From the NCBI RefSeq assembly GCF_005848555.1, contig NZ_CP040518.1:1673001-1737000 (forward strand): DNA of 64,000 nt, given 5' to 3'. Below, piece by piece: positions 24,098-31,498 of the stretch. Below the pieces are notes generated by a model. It saw only the letters and a list, made by a program, of their open reading frames with translations, did not search any database and had not been told where the DNA came from. Positions within the stretch are counted from its first letter, which is position 1, and every line of letters starts with the position of its first letter. The stretch is from Blautia sp. SC05B48. Lineage in GTDB: Bacteria > Bacillota > Clostridia > Lachnospirales > Lachnospiraceae. The translations under genes were made by a program, and so were the position numbers.

Positions 24098-24802
24098 ATG
24101 AATATATTTGAAGCAGTTAAACAGTCTGTGACTACCCGGCAGGCTGCAGAAAGCTATGGAATACGGGTAAACAAGAATGGAATGGCGGTCTGTCCATTTC
24201 ACCGTGACAAGAATCCAAGCATGAAAGTGGACAGGCGTTTTCATTGTTTCGGATGTCAGGCAGATGGGGATGTGATTGATTTTACGGCACACTTGTACAA
24301 TTTAAAACCAAAAGAGGCGGCAGAGAAATTGGCAAGAGATTTTTCTATACATTATGAGAACATGGGGCACAGCCCGCCACAGAGAAAACAAATCAAACGA
24401 CAGCTAACACAGGAACAGAGGTATCTGCAGGCAGAAAATAGATATTTCCGTGCACTGGCAGATTACCTGCATTTGTTGAAACAGTGGAAAGAAGAGTGTG
24501 CTCCGAAACAGGTGGAAGATGTCTGGCATCCGCTGTTTATGGAGGCATTGGAAAAAATATCAGAAACAGAGTACCTGTTGGATACATTATTATCAGGCAC
24601 ATTAGAAGAACGAGTTGCCGTAGTGGTGGCTCATGGGAAGGAGGTGACAGCGATTGAACAGAGAATTTCAGACTTTATCACCACAGACACGACAGGAATT
24701 GTGCGAAGTAATGGATATAATGGAAACGGAGTTGACAGTAGAGGAAATCAGAGAACAACTGGAAATGACACAGAAGGGTGCTGTGAAAAACAATCGGCAT
24801 AA
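24098..24802 (+). CDS. CHC2 zinc-finger primase-like protein of element E1
   Basis: A 234-residue protein with a DnaG-type zinc-binding domain: CPFHRDKNPSMKVDRRFHCF then GCQADGDVIDFTAHLYNLKP (about residues 31-70). The catalytic TOPRIM domain of DnaG is absent, so it probably provides template recognition for the VapE-like protein. The last 50 codons overlap the start of vapE in another frame, and the same overlap is present in E2. GAGGAAAAGG precedes the ATG. Confidence 0.85.
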   Translation: MNIFEAVKQSVTTRQAAESYGIRVNKNGMAVCPFHRDKNPSMKVDRRFHCFGCQADGDVIDFTAHLYNLKPKEAAEKLARDFSIHYENMGHSPPQRKQIKRQLTQEQRYLQAENRYFRALADYLHLLKQWKEECAPKQVEDVWHPLFMEALEKISETEYLLDTLLSGTLEERVAVVVAHGKEVTAIEQRISDFITTDTTGIVRSNGYNGNGVDSRGNQRTTGNDTEGCCEKQSA

Positions 24803-26060
24803 CTGTAAGCTAATTTTAGAACATGATCCTCTGTTAAAAGATGTATTCCGGCACAATATTTTGACTGAGCAGACAGACATTGTAAAACCCGTGTGGTGGG
24901 AACGGATAAGCCCGGCATTCACAGATATGGATTTGAACTATATTATGCTTTATTTGGAAGAGACTTACGGTCTGACGATGGATAAGATTGTGCAGAAAAG
25001 TATTGTCCATCAGGCAGATCGGAACAAATATCACCCTGTCCGGGATTATTTGAACAGTCTGCAATGGGATGGGCAGGAACGTATCCGCTATGTGCTGCAT
25101 CATTTTCTTGGTGCACCTGTGGATGAGTTGACCTATGAAAGTATGAAAATGTTTTTGCTGGGAGCTATTGCCCGTGCGTTCCGCCCCGGAATTAAGTTTG
25201 AATATATGCTCTGTCTGGTCGGGGGTCAGGGCGTGGGAAAATCTACATTTTTTCGTTTCATGGCAGTAAAGGATGACTGGTTCACTGATGACATCGGCAA
25301 ACTGGATTCGGAAAAAGTTTATTGTCAGCTTCGTGGTCATTGGATGATTGAAATGTCTGAAATGGTCGCAACGGCACGCTCTAAGAGTATTGAGGAAACA
25401 AAGAGCTTTCTGAGCAGGCAGAAAGAGACTTATCGGGATTCTTATGCAGTATATGCTCTTGATCGTCCGAGGCAATGTGTATTTGGAGGAACATCCAATA
25501 TTAAGCGATTCCTGCCGTTTGACCGTACCGGAAATCGAAGATTCGTTCCGGTTCAGACGAACCGGGCAGAGATGGAGGTTCATATCCTCGAAAATGAGAA
25601 GGAATCCAGACAGTATATTGATCAGGTGTGGGCGGAAGCAATGATGTTGTACCGTAATGGAAATTTTAAACTGGCGTTTTCAAAGGAAACAGAAACACAG
25701 CTTGATAAACTGCGGCAGGAGTTCATGGCGGATGATACGGAAGCCGGAATGATACAGGCATGGCTGGATGAACATGAAGACAGAAAAGTCTGTTCATTGA
25801 TGCTTTTTAAAGAGGCACTGGACAATCCTTATGTAAAGCCGAAGAAGGCGGAGACAGACCGCATCTGTGAAATCATGAATACAAGCATTGTGGGTTGGAA
25901 ACAGGGGACGATGACAAGATTCAAGGATTACGGTACACAGCGTTCGCGGGTATGTGTAAACGAAAACTGTAAACGAGACGCAAAAGACTTAAAAAATGAA
26001 AATGACTGGCATCCGATTACTGAGAAGGAAGCCCGGCAGGTGGAGTTACCTTTCCAGTAA
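24654..26060 (+). CDS. VapE family replication helicase/ATPase of element E1
   Basis: A 468-residue virulence-associated E family protein. The Walker A motif is GGQGVGKSTFFRFMA near residue 193, Walker B-like HWMIEMSEM near 233, then FLSRQKETYRDSYA, FGGTSNIKRFLPFDRTGNRR (arginine finger region), all typical of SF3-like VapE/SaPI Rep ATPases. The start is TTG 24654 within the primase gene, 149 bases before the primase stop. The homologue in E2 starts in the same way. VapE in phage satellites acts as replication initiator. An origin-like repeat cluster follows immediately. Confidence 0.87.
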   Translation: MNREFQTLSPQTRQELCEVMDIMETELTVEEIREQLEMTQKGAVKNNRHNCKLILEHDPLLKDVFRHNILTEQTDIVKPVWWERISPAFTDMDLNYIMLYLEETYGLTMDKIVQKSIVHQADRNKYHPVRDYLNSLQWDGQERIRYVLHHFLGAPVDELTYESMKMFLLGAIARAFRPGIKFEYMLCLVGGQGVGKSTFFRFMAVKDDWFTDDIGKLDSEKVYCQLRGHWMIEMSEMVATARSKSIEETKSFLSRQKETYRDSYAVYALDRPRQCVFGGTSNIKRFLPFDRTGNRRFVPVQTNRAEMEVHILENEKESRQYIDQVWAEAMMLYRNGNFKLAFSKETETQLDKLRQEFMADDTEAGMIQAWLDEHEDRKVCSLMLFKEALDNPYVKPKKAETDRICEIMNTSIVGWKQGTMTRFKDYGTQRSRVCVNENCKRDAKDLKNENDWHPITEKEARQVELPFQ

Positions 26061-26072
26061 AATGCCAGTCAG

Positions 26073-26243
26073 GTTTACGGTAGTTGGCGTGTTGTTTACA
26101 CTTTTTTCTATGGATATTGCTTTGACTTGTAGAATTTGTAAACAGTAAACAGATATATAAGAGTAATTTGGTATTGAGGAAAGAAAACTGAAAAAACAAA
26201 AAGAATTAGATTTTTTGGAGTTTGTTTACAGCGGTGGTTTACA
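26073..26243. repeat. Iteron-like GTTTAC cluster downstream of vapE (candidate origin)
   Basis: GTTTAC occurs in direct orientation at 26073 and 26094, inverted (GTAAAC) at 26138 and 26145, and direct at 26224 and 26237. The interval is AT-rich. E2 has GTTGAC repeats in the same direct-inverted-direct arrangement at the same place. This fits a replication origin recognised by the element's VapE/primase, as in SaPI-type satellites. Confidence 0.65.
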
Positions 26244-26367
26244 ACAGGGATGCCCCTTTGACCGGCATCTATTTAAGTTGAACAGGAATGGCATTTGGCA
26301 GGACTATTTCAAAAAACATTTTCATAGTTATGGACAAAGACATACGGGAGGAGGTGGAAATTCCGCT

Positions 26368-26544
26368 ATGAAAAAGAGAAAACTTAATTATCGATTCCAT
26401 AATCCAAACACTGCGGAAGTAACCGCCGACTATCTGTTAAAGATATTGATTGAAGCAAATGCAAGTAAGGTGGAACAGGCAATACAAGAAGCAGCGAATG
26501 AGCTTCCCGAGCAGATGAATGGTACAGAAGGGCACTCTACATAG
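26368..26544 (+). CDS. Small conserved-looking element protein
   Basis: A 58-residue protein starting at ATG 26368, which follows GGGAGGAGGTGG; a longer frame from 26215 would cross the origin-like repeats and lacks a good ribosome binding site. Sequence features: basic N-terminus (MKKRKLNYRFHNPNTAE) and a helix with NASKVEQAIQEAANELP. I recall such small proteins near the right half of clostridial mobilisable elements but no function. Confidence 0.65.
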   Translation: MKKRKLNYRFHNPNTAEVTADYLLKILIEANASKVEQAIQEAANELPEQMNGTEGHST

Positions 26545-26562
26545 GAATGTAGGGTGTCTTTT
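26531..26562 (+). terminator. Terminator after the small element gene
   Basis: GGCACTCTACAT (26531-26542) pairs with ATGTAGGGTGTC (26547-26558), followed by TTTTG. The stop codon of the small gene lies at the loop. Confidence 0.75.
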
Positions 26563-26649
26563 GAGCTGTGTGTGGAGAGAGGAATAAAAGTGTCATAAAG
26601 AAAAACAAGGGTAGATATAGACAAATAAATTTGATATAATTAACCTGAT

Positions 26650-28330
26650 AAAGTATACGGAGCATTCCTGTAATTCATCAAAAGCGCCAATTGAATAAAA
26701 AAGAACCTCAAGGTATGATTGAGTTGCATCTTGGCGGATGTAAACAAAACAATCAAGCACTGGAGGTTCCAAATGAATTATACACAGAATGAAAAGATTG
26801 AGCAAGTAACAGATTCAACAATGGTTGTCGGAGTTGATATCGGAAGCCAGATACATTATGCAAGAGCTTTTGATAACAGAGGACGCGAACTTACAAAACG
26901 TATTTTTTCTTTTCATAACGATCTGGAAGGGTTCAATTCTTTCAACCTTTGGGCAGAGACACTTAAGACTGAGAATAAAAAGACTGCAGTTCTGATCGGC
27001 TGCGAGCCAACAGGTCATTACTGGTTTGCGTTTGCGAAGTATGTAAATGATCATCAGAAAAGATTAGTAATGGTCAATCCATTCTCGGTTAAGAAGATCA
27101 AGGAACTTGATGATAACAGTCCAAAGAAAACAGATTCAAAAGATCCAAAAACAATCGCAAAACTAGTTGTGGATGGGAGATATTCAATCCCTTACATGCC
27201 AGAAGGCATTTATGCCGAAATAAGAGACCTGGTATACAGCCGTGACAGGATCATGAAGCAGCACAACATATCTGCAAACAGGATCCAGAGATGGCTTGCA
27301 ATACATTTCCCGGAATATCTGGGATTATACACACGATTTGATGCAATAAGCGGCCTGGCAGTGCTTGAAAAAGCACCATTGCCAAAAGATGTGATCGCGC
27401 TTGGAGTAAATGGGATCCGAAAGATCTGGCATGATAAAAAGATGCGAGGCAGAGGAGTTACTGAAGATAGGGCAAAGACCCTGGTTGAAGCTGCGCACAA
27501 CAGTGTTGGACTTGACGGAGGGATTGGAACAAAAAGTGAATTATATATGCTGCTTGAAGAGCATCGCTTATGGACTTCGCAGTTAGAAGCCGTCAATAAA
27601 GTACTTGAGGAAATGATCCTAAAAGTACCACATGTGGAGAAGTTACTCGCCATTAAAGGAGTAGGAAGCATCACAATAGCAGGATTCATAGCTGAGGTAG
27701 GTGATATCAGACGCTTTGATTCACCGAAACAGATCCAGAAGTATGCAGGATTGGAACTGGTAGAAAACAGTTCAGGAAAGCATAAAGGAAGGACGAGGAT
27801 CAGTAAACGCGGGAGAAGGAAACTCAGAAAGATCCTGTACCAGGTAATGGTACCGCTGCTTGCAAGAAACAAGGAGTTCCGTGGAATCTATGATTACTAT
27901 GTAACCCGTGTAAAGAATCCGCTGAAACGAAGGCAGGCAATGGTTGCCGTCAGCTGTAAGTTGGTCCGAGTGTTTTATGCGGTATTAACAAAAGGTGTGG
28001 AGTATGACAGATTTAAAATGATGTCAGATATCCACCGAAAAAGCGACATAATAGCTGCCTGAGCAAAAAGTACTGTAAACAGGAAAGCGTCCGCCATCAA
28101 TGGTGCTGTGAAACAGGAATGCAAAATATATAAGACAAAGTAGAGCCAGTAGCTGCATTGACATTTTCTATAGGGCAACGACCCTGCTAAAGGAGCATGA
28201 GCAGCACCCAACTATGGATAAGCAGAACGAAGGAATTTAGGACCCGTCAGAGGATGGTGATCCTGGTAGACATGAGAGGTTAGTTACTGTAGGTGGATTT
28301 GGGAAACAGGAAGGCCTTCATAAGAAGAAA
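26650..28330 (+). mobile_element. IS110-family insertion sequence (ends approximate)
   Basis: The transposase gene 26773-28062 is flanked by an upstream stretch of about 120 bases and a longer downstream stretch of about 270-400 bases that encodes nothing. GAACCTC (26702) and GAGGTTC (26763) form a subterminal dyad near the start codon. IS110 elements lack clear terminal repeats, so the exact ends cannot be read; the coordinates are a guess. It sits between the E1 origin region and the nuclease/RES cassette. Confidence 0.55.
26773..28062 (+). CDS. IS110 family transposase
   Basis: A 429-residue transposase with the two IS110 domains. The N-terminal DEDD/RuvC-like domain has VVGVDIGSQIHYARAFD, IGCEPTGHYWFAFA and DSKDPKTIAKLV, which supply the acidic residues. 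The C-terminal Tnp_20 domain has LLAIKGVGSITIAGFIAEVG, KYAGLELVENSSG and GRRKLRKILYQ, including the serine region. ATG 26773 follows TGGAGG by 6 bases. IS110 enzymes use a structured guide (bridge) RNA encoded in the flanking non-coding region. Confidence 0.93.
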   Translation: MNYTQNEKIEQVTDSTMVVGVDIGSQIHYARAFDNRGRELTKRIFSFHNDLEGFNSFNLWAETLKTENKKTAVLIGCEPTGHYWFAFAKYVNDHQKRLVMVNPFSVKKIKELDDNSPKKTDSKDPKTIAKLVVDGRYSIPYMPEGIYAEIRDLVYSRDRIMKQHNISANRIQRWLAIHFPEYLGLYTRFDAISGLAVLEKAPLPKDVIALGVNGIRKIWHDKKMRGRGVTEDRAKTLVEAAHNSVGLDGGIGTKSELYMLLEEHRLWTSQLEAVNKVLEEMILKVPHVEKLLAIKGVGSITIAGFIAEVGDIRRFDSPKQIQKYAGLELVENSSGKHKGRTRISKRGRRKLRKILYQVMVPLLARNKEFRGIYDYYVTRVKNPLKRRQAMVAVSCKLVRVFYAVLTKGVEYDRFKMMSDIHRKSDIIAA

Positions 28331-28505
28331 CAAAGACGTTTTATTTCTTGTACCTAAAATCATCAGAAATGGACTCCATGAAGTCACTTCATATCCAGAA
28401 AACTCTATTTTGGAGATATATGTAACTTATTAACTGTTCAGCAAAGTCAGTAAAATCAAGGATTTTTATTGAACATGCACTAAAAAGAATAGAGAGGTGA
28501 AAAGT
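28063..28505 (+). other. Non-coding stretch after the IS110 transposase, candidate bridge-RNA region
   Basis: No reading frame with a ribosome binding site is seen. The first 270 bases contain small hairpins (for example GGGCAACGACCC at 28174-28185) and would be the place for a bridge RNA in the IS1111 branch, which encodes it 3' of the transposase. The last 150 bases are AT-rich and probably hold the promoter of the next operon. I could not define RNA borders. Confidence 0.35.
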
Positions 28506-29366
28506 ATGGAAAAGAACAAATTAAATATTTTGAATAAAATTTTTTCTCGTAGTACTTTTCGCAACTGTTTTGATAATGGATATGATAAAACATACAGTCA
28601 AGTTGTTAGAAGATACGTCGATAATGGTACAGGAAAGCAAAATTCAGAATTGATAAGTCAAATTTATAATGTATTAAGAGAAGGTTATAGAAACGAATAT
28701 TATTATAAAAATACATTGTTGAATAAATTATTATTAGGCATACATAGTGTGAATACGACAACCGCATTAACGGAAATTCCTATTGCAAAGTCTAAAGCAG
28801 ATTTTGTTTTGATTAATGGTAAAGCAGTTGTGTATGAAATAAAAACGGAATTGGATAATTTTGATAGATTGGAAAATCAAATAAATGATTATTATAAGGC
28901 ATTTGATCATGTAGCGGTTGTTACTTGCAAAGAAAATCTTCAGGTATTGAAGAAAAAGATAGAAATGATTGGAAAACCTGTTGGTATTTACATTTTGCAA
29001 AAACGTGGAACTATAACAACAATACAAAAGCCACAGGCATATAGCGTAGAGTTAGATGCTGAAATTCTTTTTAAGATATTGAGAAAACAAGAATACGAAG
29101 AAATCCTTTTTAATAAATATAAACATTTGCCGGATGTTTCAGAATTTAAATACTATTCAGAGTGTAAAAAAATGTTTTTAGAGATACCATTAGAAGAAGC
29201 ATATTTATCAGTTTTGAAGCTTTTAAAAAAGAGAAGTCAAATTATAAAAGACGAATTTAGTAAGATTCCTTATGAACTAAAATTTTTGGCATATTTTATG
29301 AATTTGAAATCTGATGATTATAAAAAGATAACGAAATTTTTGAATGAATCCTATGGAGGTGTGTAA
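28506..29366 (+). CDS. sce7726-family protein, PD-(D/E)xK nuclease-like
   Basis: A 286-residue protein. D99 in KADFVL and E111-x-K113 in VVYEIKTELDNF form the catalytic pattern of a PD-(D/E)xK nuclease, and QINDYYKAFDHVAVVTC completes the core fold. The rest is helical. ATG 28506 is chosen over the GTG at 28497 because GAGAGG lies 9 bases before it. I recall the family name sce7726, usually adjacent to sce7725, as here. The gene is strongly AT-rich relative to the replication module of E1, suggesting separate acquisition. A DNA-targeting defence or toxin role is inference. Confidence 0.78.
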   Translation: MEKNKLNILNKIFSRSTFRNCFDNGYDKTYSQVVRRYVDNGTGKQNSELISQIYNVLREGYRNEYYYKNTLLNKLLLGIHSVNTTTALTEIPIAKSKADFVLINGKAVVYEIKTELDNFDRLENQINDYYKAFDHVAVVTCKENLQVLKKKIEMIGKPVGIYILQKRGTITTIQKPQAYSVELDAEILFKILRKQEYEEILFNKYKHLPDVSEFKYYSECKKMFLEIPLEEAYLSVLKLLKKRSQIIKDEFSKIPYELKFLAYFMNLKSDDYKKITKFLNESYGGV

Positions 29367-29367
29367 A

Positions 29368-30300
29368 ATGTATTTTCCGTATTTACGTGGAAGACAATTT
29401 GAGTTAATTGCTTTGCGAGAATTGCTGGAAGGAAAACGTATTAGCGAAAAAGTTATTCCGATAATAGAACCGGTGAAACCATCTTCAACATTATTAAAAA
29501 CATTAGAAACATTTGTTAAAAATGATAGAGAAATTGCGGTAGTATTTAATCCAACAGTGGGGGATTTCGCAAAAAAGTTGAAGGAAATGCGTGAAGAAGA
29601 TTCCAAGGTTGCTAATGAATTGTATGATTTACTAACCCAAAATGATAAAGTGATTAAGTCTTATATCATGGATCGTGGTATTTTATCTGAAATAAAAAGT
29701 GAAGCATCTAAGAATAAATATCTTATTATAAATTTGAATAGGGATTGCTTGGATGACTTTTTGGATGCATACGAAGATACATTACCACGATTTACGTTAA
29801 TTCCGGATGATAGAGCTTTTAGACGAGTAATTCCAGATTCAAAAGTTTTATTTGAAGATAACTTTAATAAGCAATCCAGAAATATTGATTATATAGACAA
29901 TCAGGATGAATTCTTTTCAGATAGTCATTTATATTATCAGAATGAAAATTATGTTGGATTTGCAGATTATTCTGTTGTTGGAGAAGAATTTAATGAATCA
30001 GGATTTGCTCCGGTTGCAGTAGCGATTCATGTTGTTTATTTTGATAAAAAAAAGGAATTGCGGATACATCATTTTGTTTCTGATTCAAATGAGGGAATCG
30101 AAGACCCGGGTGGAAAATTTGGTGAAGCACTGGAAAAATTAGTTTACTGGTGTGACGAAAATAATGTACAGAATACATTAGGTTTACAAGGGTTTTATGA
30201 TTGTTATAGTTCTGGAAAATATCCAGGTTTAGGAACAGTTAAGAAATATTCTATTATGCATCATATTGAGTTGGTCAGCAATTTCTTGGGAGGAAAATAA
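29368..30300 (+). CDS. sce7725-family (beta-like) protein
   Basis: A 310-residue soluble protein starting at ATG 29368 after GGAGGTGTG, one base past the stop codon of the previous gene. The opening MYFPYLRGRQFELIALRELL is characteristic of the sce7725 family, followed by IPIIEPVKPSSTLLKTL and, later, HHIELVSNFLGG. The fold resembles TIM-barrel-like beta proteins of phages (Pfam Beta_protein), though I cannot confirm this. It is probably the structural or sensing partner of the nuclease-like protein. No membrane segment. Confidence 0.75.
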   Translation: MYFPYLRGRQFELIALRELLEGKRISEKVIPIIEPVKPSSTLLKTLETFVKNDREIAVVFNPTVGDFAKKLKEMREEDSKVANELYDLLTQNDKVIKSYIMDRGILSEIKSEASKNKYLIINLNRDCLDDFLDAYEDTLPRFTLIPDDRAFRRVIPDSKVLFEDNFNKQSRNIDYIDNQDEFFSDSHLYYQNENYVGFADYSVVGEEFNESGFAPVAVAIHVVYFDKKKELRIHHFVSDSNEGIEDPGGKFGEALEKLVYWCDENNVQNTLGLQGFYDCYSSGKYPGLGTVKKYSIMHHIELVSNFLGGK

Positions 30301-30302
30301 TA

Positions 30303-31385
30303 ATGCAGATTGGATTAGAATGCTTTTTGGATGAGCAGCTCAGTTCAATGATTGCAAGTGAAAATCGACATGGTGATTGCGAAATCCAACATAAAACGGA
30401 TTGTATTATTTATGATACGGAAGAAGATCATTATTTAGAAGAGTATCTGGAAGAAATTATGGATGCTTTTACGGTAGCTAAACATCTTAAAGTTGCCGAG
30501 TCAGATGTAAGGGCAGATTATTTAAAGAATTTTTTGAGTAAATGGAAAGTGTTTTCTGTTACAGGGGACGATATACAGCAGATCATTACAGCTATTTGTA
30601 GTGAACGGTATCAAGATGAACCAGAGTTATTTGACAAGAAGGTTACAATACGAGAATTCTTTTCGGCGGATACAATGGAACAACAATGTATCCTAAAAAC
30701 TTATAATTGGGATGATTTTTGTTATAATATCAAGCATGTAAATAGATTTCATTCTCAGCAAGTTAATTTTGATCAATTAGAGAATTTGTTAAAAAACATG
30801 GTCATTGATATTCCGAAAGGTACTTTAAAATTATTTCGTTCAAGAATATGCGATGAGGATAGTTATACTTCTGGATATTCTACGAGAAAAATGGGAGTGC
30901 CACCAGTAGCATTAACAACGGCTGGACGAACAAATTCAGAAGGTATTCAATGCTTGTATCTGGCAGGTGATGAGGAAACCACCTTTCATGAAGTAAGAGC
31001 AAGGGATTATGATCATGTATCTGTCGGAGAGTTTATTCAAACAAAAGATTTGCGAATAGTGGATTTGAGTTTGTTTGATAAAATAGGTCCTTTTTCTATC
31101 CCTGATTTTGATATGACATGGTTTGCAATTAACATTGAAATCATTCGAAAAATTGGAGATGAGGTTGCAAAACCGATGCGACGATTTGACCGTGCATTGG
31201 ATTATGTGCCAACGCAGTATATTTGTGATTATATCAAGCACTTAGGATATGATGGAATAAAATTTAAAAGTACGTTGGTTGATGGTGGAACAAATTATGC
31301 TATTTTTAATGAAAAGAAATTTGAATGTACGAATGTAAAGGTTGTTCAAATAGGAAACATTGATTATAATTGGAGTCCATTATAA
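30303..31385 (+). CDS. RES-domain protein (predicted NAD+-degrading toxin-like), with helical N-terminus
   Basis: A 360-residue protein. Residues 1-160 are helical with no known motif (possibly HEPN-like). Residues from about 175 match a RES domain: KLFRSRICDED carries the arginine, CLYLAGDEETTFHEVRARDY the glutamate, and a serine lies in the C-terminal part. RES proteins of the Xre-RES toxin family cleave NAD+. The cognate Xre antitoxin is absent. It is the third gene of a compact operon with the two sce families (2-base gap), ending at a terminator. A NAD-depleting effector of a phage defence system is a reasonable hypothesis. Confidence 0.78.
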   Translation: MQIGLECFLDEQLSSMIASENRHGDCEIQHKTDCIIYDTEEDHYLEEYLEEIMDAFTVAKHLKVAESDVRADYLKNFLSKWKVFSVTGDDIQQIITAICSERYQDEPELFDKKVTIREFFSADTMEQQCILKTYNWDDFCYNIKHVNRFHSQQVNFDQLENLLKNMVIDIPKGTLKLFRSRICDEDSYTSGYSTRKMGVPPVALTTAGRTNSEGIQCLYLAGDEETTFHEVRARDYDHVSVGEFIQTKDLRIVDLSLFDKIGPFSIPDFDMTWFAINIEIIRKIGDEVAKPMRRFDRALDYVPTQYICDYIKHLGYDGIKFKSTLVDGGTNYAIFNEKKFECTNVKVVQIGNIDYNWSPL

Positions 31386-31399
31386 GTATAAGGTTAAAG

Positions 31400-31437
31400 G
31401 CAAGGGAAAATGTGAAAGTTATCTCTTGCTTTTTTTA
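31400..31437 (+). terminator. Terminator of the nuclease-sce7725-RES operon
   Basis: GCAAGGGA (31400-31407) pairs with TCTCTTGC (31422-31429), followed by TTTTTTT from 31430. Confidence 0.8.
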
Positions 31438-31453
31438 CTTGTTTTGCTATAAT
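31426..31453 (+). promoter_or_regulatory. Promoter of the E1 recombinase gene
   Basis: TTGCTT at 31426-31431, a 16-base spacer and TATAAT at 31448-31453. The -35 overlaps the 3' arm of the preceding terminator. Confidence 0.65.
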
Positions 31454-31498
31454 AAAGTTGTAACAGAACGACTTAAATATAACAGAAAGGCACTGAAT

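Noticed and set aside
26215-26367. Longer start for the small E1 protein
   Set aside because: The extension covers the GTTTACA repeats and has no ribosome binding site.
31370-31498. Upstream extension of the E1 recombinase frame
   Set aside because: It would cross the terminator and promoter of the gene and begin inside the RES gene; the catalytic domain starts at 31499 with a ribosome binding site.
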